From IMG/VR virus record IMGVR_UViG_3300006929_000018, positions 1 through 55,527 of that record: a stretch of DNA of 55,527 nucleotides; one strand, 5' to 3'. The position numbers were made by a program, and so were the translations under genes. Positions 37,811-49,200 of the stretch are shown here, in pieces (position 1 is the first letter of the stretch; every line of letters starts with the position of its first letter). The notes under the pieces were generated by a model that saw only the letters and a program-made list of their open reading frames with translations, made no database searches and had not been told where the DNA came from. The DNA is from a virus.

Positions 37811-39997
37811 TTATCTGTTTAATGTAAAATATTTGCTCCAATCCCTACTTGTTTTTCTAAATTTCTTGAATGTTTCTTTGTCTGTATTTTTACTATAGTA
37901 ATCTAAAAAGGCTTGTGGTCCTTTCATTAATGCTTCTTTTAATCTTGCGTTATTTGGATTATTTAAGCTTGAACTTAAATTACTAGTTACCTGCTGCATT
38001 AATATATTTTGTTTTTCTCTATCTCCTCCTGATTCTTTTTCTGTTTCTGTTAATAACCAACTCATTACTAATGGAGATGATAAATTCGCATTCTCCGCAC
38101 TCACGCCCCCTACTACTAAACTAGTGTCTATACTTTGTTTATATGAATTTGCTACCTCTGGTAATACCTGTGTATTTCCTTCTGTATAAATATCTGCTAA
38201 ATTTTGATGTAATGCTGTTTTTTGTTTTAAATAAAAAGCTTCATTTTTTTGTTTAGTCTCATATGATAATGATTCGTTGTATACTTTGGATAATGATTCA
38301 CTATCTGTAGTTTTATCCATTTGTTGTCTAAACGCTACATTGTTTAAGTCTACAACATCATAATACATATCATCTGAAGAAGTATAGTCTGTGTCTATAA
38401 ATTCGTTTACCATTACTACTTCTACAGGCATATTCCCATACTCACTCATTATTTTTTTAATATCTGATTCATCACTATCTTTTGTTACTAAAAATGATGT
38501 AGGTTGTCCTGTTTGTTTGTCTAATCCTCTAACTCTAAATCCTAAATATGAACCATTATAATTTAGGTCCATTTCTTCACCTTCGCCAAAAGGATTCCAT
38601 CCTAAAGCTCCGCCAATAAAACCACCTCCAAAACCTACACCAGAACCAATAGCTGTTCCTACACCTGGAACTACTGAGCCAACCGCTGCTCCTCCTACTG
38701 TAGTTGCGGCTCCCGCTTCTATTCCTCTTTCCCACCATGTTCCAGATACATCGTCATCTGTAACCATAGTTCCAGTTTCTGTATATAAACCTCTAACTTT
38801 CATACCATACAACTTTTTGTTTTCTGCGTTGTATTGTTCCCCATAATGAGCTTTTAATACTGACGTTTGTAATGCTGGGTCTGTTAAAATTTGTCCTGAA
38901 GCTAATAATTGATGACCCGCTATAACATTTGTACCTCCAAGTTTACTATGAGGTCTAGAATTTGCGTCATACCCTCCTAACATTTGCCATATATCACTAT
39001 AAGCTGTTCCTGATTGTGGGTCTCTACCTTCTAATAAAGCTGCAAACCCACTTCTTCCTTGTCCTCCTGTACCTGAACCTATTTTATTTTCCATATTAAA
39101 GACATCTTTAATAGTTAGAGGTCTGTCTATTGTTCCTGTATAGTTTGCGAATAAAGCCGGTAATTCATCAAGATTACTTTGAAATTGCTTTACATAACTT
39201 GTTGGTATTTTCTTTTCACCATATACTGGTTCTCCAGTCCAATTTAAAGCGTCTTTAATCCAAGTATGAACCGCATCTGGATTTTGTTGTAATGTACCTA
39301 CGTCTATACCAGTATCTCTTGACATATCTGATAAGACCGCGTGCATGTTATGAGCGTAAAATGTCTCTACGTCTATCTCTTGCCCCATATCAGTATCTTC
39401 TATCATACTACTTATATCATAATCTCCTCTTATTCCAGAAAACTGAAAATCATCTGTTTCTCCAGATATAAATTGATTATATCTATCATAGTCACCAGGC
39501 ATTATTAAACTACTTGTTTGTTCATTTTGTTGAGCAGCTATAAACTTTTCTAAGTTAGCTTTATTTTGAGAAACTCTTTGTAATATTGGATTTCCCTGTG
39601 TAGGGTCAGAATTAGGATTATTAATATTCATTTTATATTTATTCATATAATAATCTAAATTCCCATACAATCTAGCTTGTGTAATATCTCCATTATATTT
39701 AGTTATGATATCCTTTACATCACCCCATCCTGAATGTTCAGAATGCCATTTCTTCATATCGTCTATATCTTTTTGTCTACCAAAAGAACTATTTAATATT
39801 TGATTTGCTGAAGATGTAGCTTGTTCTAATTGTAATTGATATCTATTTTGTTGCTCTATTCTTTGACTTTGTTGTTGTTGCAACATCTGTATCAACTGTA
39901 ATTCTTTCATTTGAGCAGCGTCTCTTTGACTCCTTCTATCTTGAGCAGACTGATACCCCGAGCTTAATGTTGACCAAAAACCATAATCTATTGCCAT
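37811..39997 (-). CDS. Internal or ejection virion protein (728 aa)
   Basis: The N-terminus is a Gln-rich coiled coil (AAQMKELQLIQMLQQQQSQR). The middle is globular with many Asp/Tyr residues. Near residues 425-465 a glycine-zipper stretch (GGAAVGSVVPGVGTAIGSGV) could insert in a membrane, followed by a hydrophilic C-terminal half. Between the giant polymerase-like protein (1-base gap) and the GH19 protein (2-base gap), this fits an ejection or cargo protein that helps form the DNA channel through the envelope. No family is recognised with certainty. Confidence 0.55.
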   Translation of the reverse strand: MAIDYGFWSTLSSGYQSAQDRRSQRDAAQMKELQLIQMLQQQQSQRIEQQNRYQLQLEQATSSANQILNSSFGRQKDIDDMKKWHSEHSGWGDVKDIITKYNGDITQARLYGNLDYYMNKYKMNINNPNSDPTQGNPILQRVSQNKANLEKFIAAQQNEQTSSLIMPGDYDRYNQFISGETDDFQFSGIRGDYDISSMIEDTDMGQEIDVETFYAHNMHAVLSDMSRDTGIDVGTLQQNPDAVHTWIKDALNWTGEPVYGEKKIPTSYVKQFQSNLDELPALFANYTGTIDRPLTIKDVFNMENKIGSGTGGQGRSGFAALLEGRDPQSGTAYSDIWQMLGGYDANSRPHSKLGGTNVIAGHQLLASGQILTDPALQTSVLKAHYGEQYNAENKKLYGMKVRGLYTETGTMVTDDDVSGTWWERGIEAGAATTVGGAAVGSVVPGVGTAIGSGVGFGGGFIGGALGWNPFGEGEEMDLNYNGSYLGFRVRGLDKQTGQPTSFLVTKDSDESDIKKIMSEYGNMPVEVVMVNEFIDTDYTSSDDMYYDVVDLNNVAFRQQMDKTTDSESLSKVYNESLSYETKQKNEAFYLKQKTALHQNLADIYTEGNTQVLPEVANSYKQSIDTSLVVGGVSAENANLSSPLVMSWLLTETEKESGGDREKQNILMQQVTSNLSSSLNNPNNARLKEALMKGPQAFLDYYSKNTDKETFKKFRKTSRDWSKYFTLNR

Positions 39998-39999
39998 TT

Positions 40000-42900
40000 T
40001 TATTCTTCTGTTGTATTTGTATTATTGTTCCCTGTATTATCAAGAGGGTTTTGTAGATTAAATCCACTTAGATACCCTCCTACTTCTGTTCCTTTCTTTA
40101 TTAAATCTAACAAAGCTGTATTACTTGAGCCCATACTACCCATAGCGTTAGCAAAAGTTAATCCAGCAAATTCTGACGCTGCTTTCTTATTAGCTAATTG
40201 CATTTGTAGATTTTCTGTTCTTTTAGCTTCTTTTTGTACTGAGTCAAAGTTTTCTTTATATAACAATAAATCAGAATATTGTTTTTGATTTTCTCTTTGT
40301 AAAGCCGCGTCTTGATTTGCAAACTCTAATAAAGCTAATGACCTTTTAGCGTCTAAAATACCTGAATTAGCTAAAAACTTAGCTCTATCCCCTGCAGTTC
40401 CTCTTACGCTATTATCTAACCCTTGTTGGTAAGCTTTGTCTATACCTGTTCTAATTTTTAATTCTTCTTCTGGGTGATAACCTTGTTTTGCTAATTCTTT
40501 TGTTTCTCTTAAATGCTCATAAAACATAGGGCTTAACCTAGCTTGTTCTTCTGGTGTAACGTCTTTCATTGCAGCCGCTAACGCTTTTTTACCCATAACA
40601 GCGTTTACTAAAGCTTCTGGACCTCCAAACGCAGACATTATACCTTGAGCTGCGTCTACTGTACTTTTTAATATATCCTGTCCTGTTGGTCCCTGACTTC
40701 TATCCTCTGTTTCTGTTTCGTCTAAGTTTGGGTCTACTTCAAACGCTTCTGGGTCTATATTGTATATAGCGTCTATATCAGTGGCTAACATGTCAGCGTC
40801 ATAAGTTCCTGTAGCAGGGTCATAAGCTAGATAATTTGGGTCTTTCATTTTATCTAACAATTCAATTTGCTCTTCTGTCAACCCATCTACGTTTTCTAAC
40901 GCTAATATTTTATTTAATCTTTGTTGTTGTTCGTAATCTAATGTTCTTAAACCATTTTGTAACATATGCCTATCTTGCGGCAATACATTTGCATTGTACC
41001 ATCCAGAGGTCCTAAATTGACTATACTCTACATCTAATTGTTTTTTTCCGTAATTTGGATTATAATCTGGGTCATCTGGTCTATCATTACCAGTCATATC
41101 TGGCTCCATTTTTTTATCTAACCATTCTTTACTGACATAATAGGTTTGTCCATCCCTCATGTCGTAAAGTTCATACAAGCCTAATCGTTGAGCTCTAGTT
41201 GTGTTTTCTTTTGTTAGAAATCCTGAAGTTTCGTCACCCTTAGCTAAATCTACTACTTTTGCTGTAGCTTCATTTTCTTTTATAATTCTTTTTCTACTAT
41301 GATTATATGTATTAAAATCTTGTATATCTTGCCTGTCACCATCCTTTTTTAATCGGAATATTTTATCTGCTACTGTAGGGTCAGTACTTATGTCTACATA
41401 TTCGTCTGTTCTTTTATTATAAGTAGTTGCTTGTTCCCCTTCAGTAGGTTGTTCTATCGTTGTTTTTTCTGATAGACCTGACAGTTCATTATAAGTATTT
41501 AAAATTTGTGTTTTTTCTTCTTCTGAACCAGTAAACGTGCCATCTTGTATTTTTTGATAATCTTCTTCTACAGTTCCCAACGCTTGTTGCTTTGCGTCAT
41601 TATACCACATATTTAATTGTGTAATATCATTATTTTGAATAGCTCTATTTAATGTATTTAAATCAATTGCTCCGTCAGGGTCATAATTTTTCTTTAACTC
41701 TAAATATTCTAAAGCTTCTTGTAATGTATTTCTTTCTGTTTCTAATGCCGTTATATCATCTTCATTTTCCGCTACAGATATTCTTTCGTCTATTTTAGAT
41801 AATTTAGTTTTTAAATCGTTTCTTAATTCTGTTTCTGAATTTTTATCACTCCACTCTACCTTTTTTTCTTCTTCTGTTTCTTGTACTAATCTTTCGCTTT
41901 TTTCATCGTCAGTTTCTCTTATTCCTGTTTCTTGTTCATTTTTATTTCTTTGTTCTTCTAAATCTCTTAACTCAGCTTCTTGTATATCATATTGTTCATT
42001 AGTTAATCTTCCTCTTCCTGCCGCTTCATTAGCGTCTCTTTCTGACTCTTCCTGTACATTTGTTTGATATAATTCCTCTGGATTCCAATTACCGTAATCT
42101 CCTTCTATTTCTTCAATTCTAATTAAGTCCTCTGGCGAAGCGGTTCCATCGTTTTTCTTTTCTTGTAATGTATTGTATTCTGCTATATCGGCTTCTCTTT
42201 GTTTCCTTTCTTTATTTGTTTCTAAAACTCCTGTTTCTAATTTATTTAACTCTCTTTCTTCATCTAATATTTCTTCATGAACATTAAATCTTTCTTCAAA
42301 ATCTTCTTCAAAATCTTCTGATAAAACCACGTCTTCTATAGACATTCCTTTATATTTTTCTGCTAATTCAGGATTTTGATTTATCATTCTTTGAGTGGCA
42401 GGACCATATTCATTTATTTCGTTTAGAGCGTATTCTACATCATACTCTATCCATTCTTTATCATCTTCTGTTAATTCAGACTCATCTGTATAACCATAAT
42501 TTTCTATAGATTCTTTTGTGTATTTATCTCTTAACCTATCCTCTAACGATTTTTCATCTTCTACACTTTCAACTTCTAAACCTTCTTCTACAACAGGAGT
42601 ATCTTCTTCTTCTACTACAGTTGTTTCGTCTTCTGTCGTTACTTCATCCTCTTCTGTATCTTCCTCTGCAACTTCTATTTCTCCTTCATTTTCCTCTACT
42701 ACTTCTTCTTCTATTATAACTTGACTTTCTGTATCTTCTTCTGTATCTACTTCTGCAGGTTTTTCCATAGTCATAGCGTCTTCTACGCTAATTCTTTCAC
42801 CATCTTTTTCTGCTTTTATAAAAGAGTCTTCTACCCCTAATTCTGTTATTTCTTCTAATAATTTATCTGCGCTAGATTTATTGTATAACGGACCATCTTC

Positions 42901-44259
42901 TGGTACAGTCACTATGTGTGCGTTAAGTTCACCTTTTATAAATTCAGTTTGTACTAAATATCCCTCTGCTTTTAATTTTTCTATTTTTTCTTTTAATTCT
43001 CCTGTAGGTTCTCCTACGGAAACTCCTATTTGTACTTTATATACAGGAAAAGTTTCTTGTGGCTCCCAATTTAATCCATCTTCACTTTTATTATATATTG
43101 TTCCATCTACCATTATTGATTCGTCTTCTATTCCTGCTGGAACGTCTTGCAGTGAAGGAAAAGATTTTATTTCTGGTTCTTCTATTATTTCTGTTTCTAT
43201 TGGTTCTAAAGGGGTTTCTCCTAAATAAGGGTCCCCTTCTTCAATAATATCTTGGCTATATACTGATATTTCTCTTTCTAAAGCTTCACTATCATTTAAT
43301 AATTCATTTTTTAAATTATTATCTGGTTGGTCATTTAATACCTTTATAGCTGTTTCTATATCTTCTTCTGAATACCCTTGGTCTTCCAGGTTTTTTCTAT
43401 AGACTTCATCCATATTTATATCATCTCTTCCTCCATCTGATAATATTTGATTACCTTCTACGCCATCTGTAATATCATAATCTCCATCGGTATTATCATA
43501 AACATCAGCAGCTTGTCGAGTTAATCTGTCATTACTTGATTGCGGGTTTGTTATATTGTGCAGTTTGTCTATAGCATCCGCGTCTCCTGCTTTTATTTTC
43601 TCTATATCTTCTTCACCTATATATCTCGGTGAATTAGGGTCAAACATACCTCTATGCTCACAAAAAGCTACTAAAATTGCAGCAGAGTATCTTTCGTCTG
43701 CAGCTAATTCTGGATTAGCTACTAAATCAATGTCTATACCATTTCTGTTTAATATTCTAGTTACATTTTCATAATTTGACCTTCCTGTTAATTGTACTCC
43801 TCCTCTACCCCTATATGTCCATCCATCATCATCTTCGGTGTTACCTATTCTACCACTATAAACTACATTAAATAATTCTTGTTGCCTAGAGTCTATAACA
43901 CTTTGACTTAACTGTCCTCCATTAACATCTTGACTATTAGCTGTATGAACCGAACCTGCCCATTCCCATAATTCTTTTGGTATTGTTTTACCATTTGCTG
44001 TTGTTACAGATTCTCCAACTATTTCTCCGTTTTCATCGTACCACCCCATTCTAGTTGCGTATCTACCTAAACTTGAATCAGGACTCCCTCCAAATTTTTC
44101 AAACATTCTATCGCGACTATAATAAGCTGATTCTGTAGCTGTACCACTTCTACTTTCTATACCATTAAGTATATATAATAGTTTTATTTGCTCGTCATTA
44201 AGACCAGCTCTTTTAGCTTCAGCGTCTATTGTTTTTCTAAAACTTTTTGGGTTTGCCAT
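40000..44259 (-). CDS. Virion cell-wall protein: GH19 muramidase + SPOR + internal virion region (1,419 aa)
   Basis: Residues 1-220 form a GH19 chitinase/endolysin-type domain: GIESRSGTATESAYY with E35 and E43 in the positions of the two catalytic glutamates, and GWTYRGRGGVQLTGRSNYE at 146-164. Residues about 403-490 look like a SPOR domain (VYKVQIGVSVGEPTGE ... GELNAHIVTVPEDG), which binds denuded peptidoglycan. A very acidic Glu/Thr segment follows (about 500-580), then long charged helices and a C-terminal part like internal virion proteins. It would locally open the wall during DNA entry. It shares TAATG at 44,259 with the protein upstream. Confidence 0.75.
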   Translation of the reverse strand: MANPKSFRKTIDAEAKRAGLNDEQIKLLYILNGIESRSGTATESAYYSRDRMFEKFGGSPDSSLGRYATRMGWYDENGEIVGESVTTANGKTIPKELWEWAGSVHTANSQDVNGGQLSQSVIDSRQQELFNVVYSGRIGNTEDDDGWTYRGRGGVQLTGRSNYENVTRILNRNGIDIDLVANPELAADERYSAAILVAFCEHRGMFDPNSPRYIGEEDIEKIKAGDADAIDKLHNITNPQSSNDRLTRQAADVYDNTDGDYDITDGVEGNQILSDGGRDDINMDEVYRKNLEDQGYSEEDIETAIKVLNDQPDNNLKNELLNDSEALEREISVYSQDIIEEGDPYLGETPLEPIETEIIEEPEIKSFPSLQDVPAGIEDESIMVDGTIYNKSEDGLNWEPQETFPVYKVQIGVSVGEPTGELKEKIEKLKAEGYLVQTEFIKGELNAHIVTVPEDGPLYNKSSADKLLEEITELGVEDSFIKAEKDGERISVEDAMTMEKPAEVDTEEDTESQVIIEEEVVEENEGEIEVAEEDTEEDEVTTEDETTVVEEEDTPVVEEGLEVESVEDEKSLEDRLRDKYTKESIENYGYTDESELTEDDKEWIEYDVEYALNEINEYGPATQRMINQNPELAEKYKGMSIEDVVLSEDFEEDFEERFNVHEEILDEERELNKLETGVLETNKERKQREADIAEYNTLQEKKNDGTASPEDLIRIEEIEGDYGNWNPEELYQTNVQEESERDANEAAGRGRLTNEQYDIQEAELRDLEEQRNKNEQETGIRETDDEKSERLVQETEEEKKVEWSDKNSETELRNDLKTKLSKIDERISVAENEDDITALETERNTLQEALEYLELKKNYDPDGAIDLNTLNRAIQNNDITQLNMWYNDAKQQALGTVEEDYQKIQDGTFTGSEEEKTQILNTYNELSGLSEKTTIEQPTEGEQATTYNKRTDEYVDISTDPTVADKIFRLKKDGDRQDIQDFNTYNHSRKRIIKENEATAKVVDLAKGDETSGFLTKENTTRAQRLGLYELYDMRDGQTYYVSKEWLDKKMEPDMTGNDRPDDPDYNPNYGKKQLDVEYSQFRTSGWYNANVLPQDRHMLQNGLRTLDYEQQQRLNKILALENVDGLTEEQIELLDKMKDPNYLAYDPATGTYDADMLATDIDAIYNIDPEAFEVDPNLDETETEDRSQGPTGQDILKSTVDAAQGIMSAFGGPEALVNAVMGKKALAAAMKDVTPEEQARLSPMFYEHLRETKELAKQGYHPEEELKIRTGIDKAYQQGLDNSVRGTAGDRAKFLANSGILDAKRSLALLEFANQDAALQRENQKQYSDLLLYKENFDSVQKEAKRTENLQMQLANKKAASEFAGLTFANAMGSMGSSNTALLDLIKKGTEVGGYLSGFNLQNPLDNTGNNNTNTTEE

Positions 44260-45416
44260 TATGAATACATGTTATTAGATTTCCACTTATTTATATTTCT
44301 CTGAGCTATGTTAGCTATTTGTCTATCTGACATAGTAGGTTTAAATTGGTCAGTAGCGTGGTCATATATTCCAGCTCCATTATCAACCTTAAAACTAAGT
44401 GGTCCTCCTCCAGCATATATTGTTCCATCATTTGTTACAGGCATTGGATTGTCTTTATGTGTTTCTGGTCCTGGTGTAATTTTACCTCCCCTCATAGCTT
44501 CTCTAATAGGAGCGGCTGCTTTTGAATAATTTTTTTCTTTTAAACCTTCTTCTACAATATTTTGATTATTTACTATTAATTCATTTCCTGTAAATTCAGC
44601 AATTACATCTCCTATTCTTTTACCTCCTGTATTGTACCTATACTTCATTCCACTTGCAGCTAAGTTACCACCATATATATTTTCAGGTTTATCCATATAT
44701 TGTTCAGAGGTAAAATAGTCTCTTTTTCTTCTTTCTTCCATTAAGTTTTGAGTATAAAATTCTGTACCTTCTGTTTGTATCTGTTTCTCTTTTCTTTTTA
44801 ATTTTTTTGACCTTCTTTTTCTAAACAAATATCCTAGTCCAGCTGCGGCTATTGGTAACCAAGGAGCTGCAAATCCTAAAGCTGTAGACGCTGTTGAAGC
44901 TGCCATATAGTCTCCTACTCCCATTCCTAAAGCTTCTTTATTTCCATATGTATAAGGATTATTATCATTTGCTATACTATAAGCTAAACTTGATATTAAA
45001 GCTGAGCTACCTGTGTTTAATCCAAATTGACCCGTAACATTTCCCGCTGCGTCTGCTGTTAATTTTTTACCAAACAACTTACTAGTAGTTACTCCATCTA
45101 CTGTTGTTGTAGGTATTTTTGAGCCTATATTTTTTAATAACGGAGACACCTTAGATTCTATTTGTCCCGCTTGCGTCGCTGAAACAACTCCTTGTGTTAT
45201 TTTATCTGCTTTCGTTGGTTTTTGATACACGCTTTGGGGTATATATCCTTCTGCTTCTTCAGATTGTAACGAAGTTTGCATCCCCTGCTGGTATAAATCT
45301 TTAGCGCTTGAAAATGTATATGCCGCTGATGTATAAGGATTTATTGGTTTATACTGGGGGTCTGTTACTCTTTTTGCGTCCTGAAATTGTCTTAATATGT
45401 CTAAGTAGTTTGCCAT
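44259..45416 (-). CDS. Internal virion protein with a membrane hairpin (385 aa)
   Basis: An N-terminal helical part (MANYLDILRQFQDAKRV), a central hydrophobic pair (ASTALGFAAPWLPIAAAGLG, about 175-197) ending in a very basic stop (FRKRRSKKLKRKEKQ), then a C-terminal part with AEFTGNELIVNNQNIVEEGL, GGKITPGPETHKDNPMPV and DGTIYAGGGPLSFKVD. The last steps resemble C-terminal modules found in internal cargo proteins of Bacteroidota phages. It is the first gene after a TATCTTTG promoter and probably an ejected or assembly-core protein. Confidence 0.55.
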   Translation of the reverse strand: MANYLDILRQFQDAKRVTDPQYKPINPYTSAAYTFSSAKDLYQQGMQTSLQSEEAEGYIPQSVYQKPTKADKITQGVVSATQAGQIESKVSPLLKNIGSKIPTTTVDGVTTSKLFGKKLTADAAGNVTGQFGLNTGSSALISSLAYSIANDNNPYTYGNKEALGMGVGDYMAASTASTALGFAAPWLPIAAAGLGYLFRKRRSKKLKRKEKQIQTEGTEFYTQNLMEERRKRDYFTSEQYMDKPENIYGGNLAASGMKYRYNTGGKRIGDVIAEFTGNELIVNNQNIVEEGLKEKNYSKAAAPIREAMRGGKITPGPETHKDNPMPVTNDGTIYAGGGPLSFKVDNGAGIYDHATDQFKPTMSDRQIANIAQRNINKWKSNNMYS

Positions 45417-46258
45417 TATTGATAAGATTTTCTGTATTTTGCAAGTATTGCAAAGATATTAAATTTTTCGGTACTATTTGTACTGTATTTTATATTTATG
45501 TAAGTTCCTCTTTGTCTAGGTCCAGTTACACGTAGTGGGAATCTTAAAATTCCTTCTTTATATTTAGCTGCTGTATTATTATTTATGTCTATAGTTTCTA
45601 AAGTTGTAGTGTCTGTTTCATAACTTACAAAAGTATTACTTAAATTATTTTTATCTGGAGACATAACTATTTTAGCGTTATCAAAAACTTTTGATATACT
45701 AGGTATTTCTGATATAGTTTTTGTTATAGAACTTTCTTCTATAGCGGCAGGAGTAATGTTTTCATCAAAAAATACAGTCTTATAATTATTTATTTGTTCA
45801 TCCCATTTCCATAAAGATAAATAATTAGAATTATAAGAATTTCTTTCACCTATAAATCTTTCGCTTTCTGTACATACAACATAACCTCCTATATTCATCC
45901 ATTTTTTAGGAGTTACTGAATAATAAGATGTAAAAGCTCCTATAGATTCACTATATACCAGTGTTCTAGAATTTGTATCTGATTCCCACGTTCTGTTTTC
46001 TCCAGTACCTATTTCTGTTTCTTCTCTTTGATTATCTGTATTTAACACAGAACTATGCATTGTAATAATAAGTTCATTATTTTTGTAATCAAATACGCTA
46101 GTAATTCCATTAAATTTTAAAGGATTATCACATATAAATCTTCTTTCTATTTTTTGTTTTGTGTCTAAGCTACCATCTCCTTTAATAATGCTTCTTAAAG
46201 CATCCCTTTGTCCTAAATCGTCTGATATTGCTTTTAACGACTCTCCAGTGTATTGCAT
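45416..46258 (-). CDS. C-terminal part of the split tail stabilization protein (280 aa from its own ATG)
   Basis: It begins MQYTGESLKAISDDLGQRD and continues with NGITSVFDYKNNELIITMH, YSESIGAFTSYYSVTPKKW and VVCTESERFIGER, the C-terminal layout of large crAss-type tail 'stabilization' proteins. Upstream of its ATG the frame stays open for 13 codons (KRNIYIDNTYGKL...) and would join the end of the preceding gene in frame if one AT unit were removed from the repeat at 46,280-46,290. It either translates from the internal ATG at 46,258 or arises by frameshifting. Alone it lacks the N-terminal region. Confidence 0.6.
   Translation of the reverse strand: MQYTGESLKAISDDLGQRDALRSIIKGDGSLDTKQKIERRFICDNPLKFNGITSVFDYKNNELIITMHSSVLNTDNQREETEIGTGENRTWESDTNSRTLVYSESIGAFTSYYSVTPKKWMNIGGYVVCTESERFIGERNSYNSNYLSLWKWDEQINNYKTVFFDENITPAAIEESSITKTISEIPSISKVFDNAKIVMSPDKNNLSNTFVSYETDTTTLETIDINNNTAAKYKEGILRFPLRVTGPRQRGTYINIKYSTNSTEKFNIFAILAKYRKSYQ
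45451..45458 (-). promoter_or_regulatory. Late -7 box TATCTTTG
   Basis: Minus-strand TATCTTTG, identical to the box at 25,939, stands 35 bases before the ATG at 45,416 and lies inside the 3' end of the upstream gene. It would start the transcript for the ejection-protein genes. Confidence 0.5.
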
Positions 46259-46278
46259 TAGTTTACCATAAGTATTAT

Positions 46279-49200
46279 CTATATATATATTGCGCTTTCA
46301 GAAGATACAACACTATCCATATTTCTTGTTCCGTATTTTGTTGTAATATACAAATGGTTTTCTACAGTTTCTCCAGTACCTACGTTTAATGTTGTTCCTA
46401 ATTCATCTTGTATCATAGAAATTGGATTTACTAATAATTTAGACATAGATTTTTCTTGTAATACATACAAATCGTTTCTCCAATTAACTAATCTAGTTAT
46501 TTCTCCATATTGACTTTCCATGTCATGAAATGAATTTTGTAAAAATATTTTAAAAGAATCTTGTTTTTCTCCAGATATTTTTGTTTCTGAATACGCTATT
46601 TCATATGGTAATTCTAAATTTTGACAAGTTACACTTTCGTCCACTGAAATAGCAGAACGTAAATTATTTTCTTGATTATATACAAAGTTATAATTCCAGT
46701 CATTCCAATTACCTTCTCCTGGAGAATCTGGGTCTTGAACATCTCCTATATTTGTGTCTCCAGCGTTTAAATGATACCCCATTCTCATGTCTGTATTTGT
46801 ATCAGATTCTACTGGAAAAACTTGGAATCTAGCCATAGACCTATTTTCGTATGCGCACGCTGTTTTTTGATGTGAGTAAAAGTTTACAAAAGTATCTCCT
46901 CCAAAAACTGTTGATAAATGAGACTCTTCTGAATTACCACCAGCGTCTTTCTTTATAGGATGAAAATTTCCAGCAGGTATATATCTTGTTGATTGCAAAG
47001 AGTTTTTTGTACTACCTCCATATGGAATGTTATTTCTTACTATACTACATAAAAATTTATGTGGAATATATGATGGTCCTCCATAAGGTCCTCCGTTATC
47101 CGTATAAGGAGTTGAGGACGGATTTAAGTTGCATCTATTTTGTATTTTATCGTTCGCTACTACACTATGATGTAATAAATGTTTTTTGTCTGCTCCAACT
47201 GGAGCCCAGCTTCTGTGTTCTAAAATTGTCGCTAAATCTCTAGGATTTAAAAGACCTCTTTTTTCTCCCACATCTCCATCTCCATCTATTTGTATTAATA
47301 TACTCCTTAATCCACATTGAACTGTAGATATTGTATCATATGTTCTGTCGTGTTCGTTTCCACCTCTTGCGTCTGCACACTCTTCCATAACACCAAAGGA
47401 AAAGGAAGTACCTCCACTATAAACGGTATTACCACCGTCAGTTATTTTATATCTTCCTCCATTATAAAATCCTAATGTATTATTTGAAAATCCCGCCATT
47501 TTATTTGTTGCAGCGGATTCTGAAGCGGCTAAATCTCTAGAAAAAGCTATTTCTCCTTTATCTATCATTAAAACACCATCTTTAAAAAATGAACTTCCCA
47601 CTACCTCCCCCGCTCCTAATTCTTTAGCGTTTAATATTTCATGTAAATATATGTCGTGATGTTGAGCAGGTATATATCTAGTGTCTATATTAGACACAGA
47701 ACCAGCACCTCCACTATACCCCTCTAGATTTATTCCATCACTAGGTCTGTAATTTGTAGCGTATCCCGCTCCTCCATCTACTGACATTCCTATACCATAA
47801 TATGTGTCATACATATAGTATTTAGCAATTAACATTCCATTATTATTTTCAGCTTCTAATCTCTTACAATATCTTAAAGCTTCTTTTGCAGTTTTATTTT
47901 CTTGTACAGCGTCCCATCCAAATGAACCATGTGTCGCTTGCACCACATGAGCAAGAGGGCCTCCAGGTGAAGCATTAGGCAGGCTAGCAGACATATTAAC
48001 CCCTCCGTCAAAAGCGTTACCCGTGTGATTATTACCTCCAAAAGCAGTATTTGAACCTGATACTCCAGTTGAAGCGGTATATTCAGGTATCCATTCATAT
48101 ATCAATCTCATCATAGCGTCTACTCTAATTTTATCTCCGCTTCTAAAAGAATATGACGATGTTCCAAAAGCACTATCTGGACAGTCTAATGTAAATACAC
48201 TACCCTGTACGGCTTGAGCTGTAGCTCCCATACACCAATGAGTACCATCGTAACCTTTGTGTAAATCGTGTCCGTTTGCCATACTCCATGTTTCTCTTGT
48301 ATTTGGCAAAACTTCATAACTACCGAAATACGCGCTATGCCTTCTTTTTGGAGTATAATTACCTGGCGTAAAATCTTGGTCATAATCGTATGGAGTATCC
48401 CACCACTTAAACATTCTAGGACCGTTGACACCAGCGTGAAATTTAGCTCCCGCTTCTTCAAACTCTTCAAAAGCGTATATATTATCGTCACGAGTTGCGT
48501 TACCTGATAATAAAGACCTAGCGTTATTACTATTACTGTCATAAAACGCTAAATTAGAATTTTCAGCTAATCCTATATAACCATTTAAATATGAGTCATA
48601 TGGATTATGTAATACTGCAAGTCCACTTGAAGAATCGTTCATAAATATGTCTGACTGCTCACTATCATCATCGTGTAATCCATCTGGATTATAATATCCA
48701 TACTTTGGAATCTGATTACCATATGCTACAGTTTGATTTAACAATCCTTGCTGTATAATACTTTTATCAGACTCTTGTCTTTCGGCTCTTACCACTCTAA
48801 ATCCAGACATTTTTTCTCTAACGTCACTAGGTATTCTAAATTCAAAATTAACATACAAATCTAATGTGTAATGAGTGTTGTCTCTACTATTTTGACGATA
48901 TCTATTTGGTAGTTGTTTTACTGTACAATTATTATGGTCAATACCATTTGTCAATTCAATAACTTTAGGACTGTACCAACCAGCAGATAGACTTGCACCA
49001 ATATTCCAATTACCATTTGGATGCACGTATTGTGATAATAAATCTAATCCAGCTCCTGTATTTGTAGTTGTAGTTGGGTTTATAACATGTGTTTGAGTTA
49101 CATTCGTTCCATCCTTAGCTCTATGTGAAAACCCCGCCCCACTTAATACATATCTCTGTGTTTTTCTGTCTGTAAAAGCTCCTATAGTTTGATTAAACCA

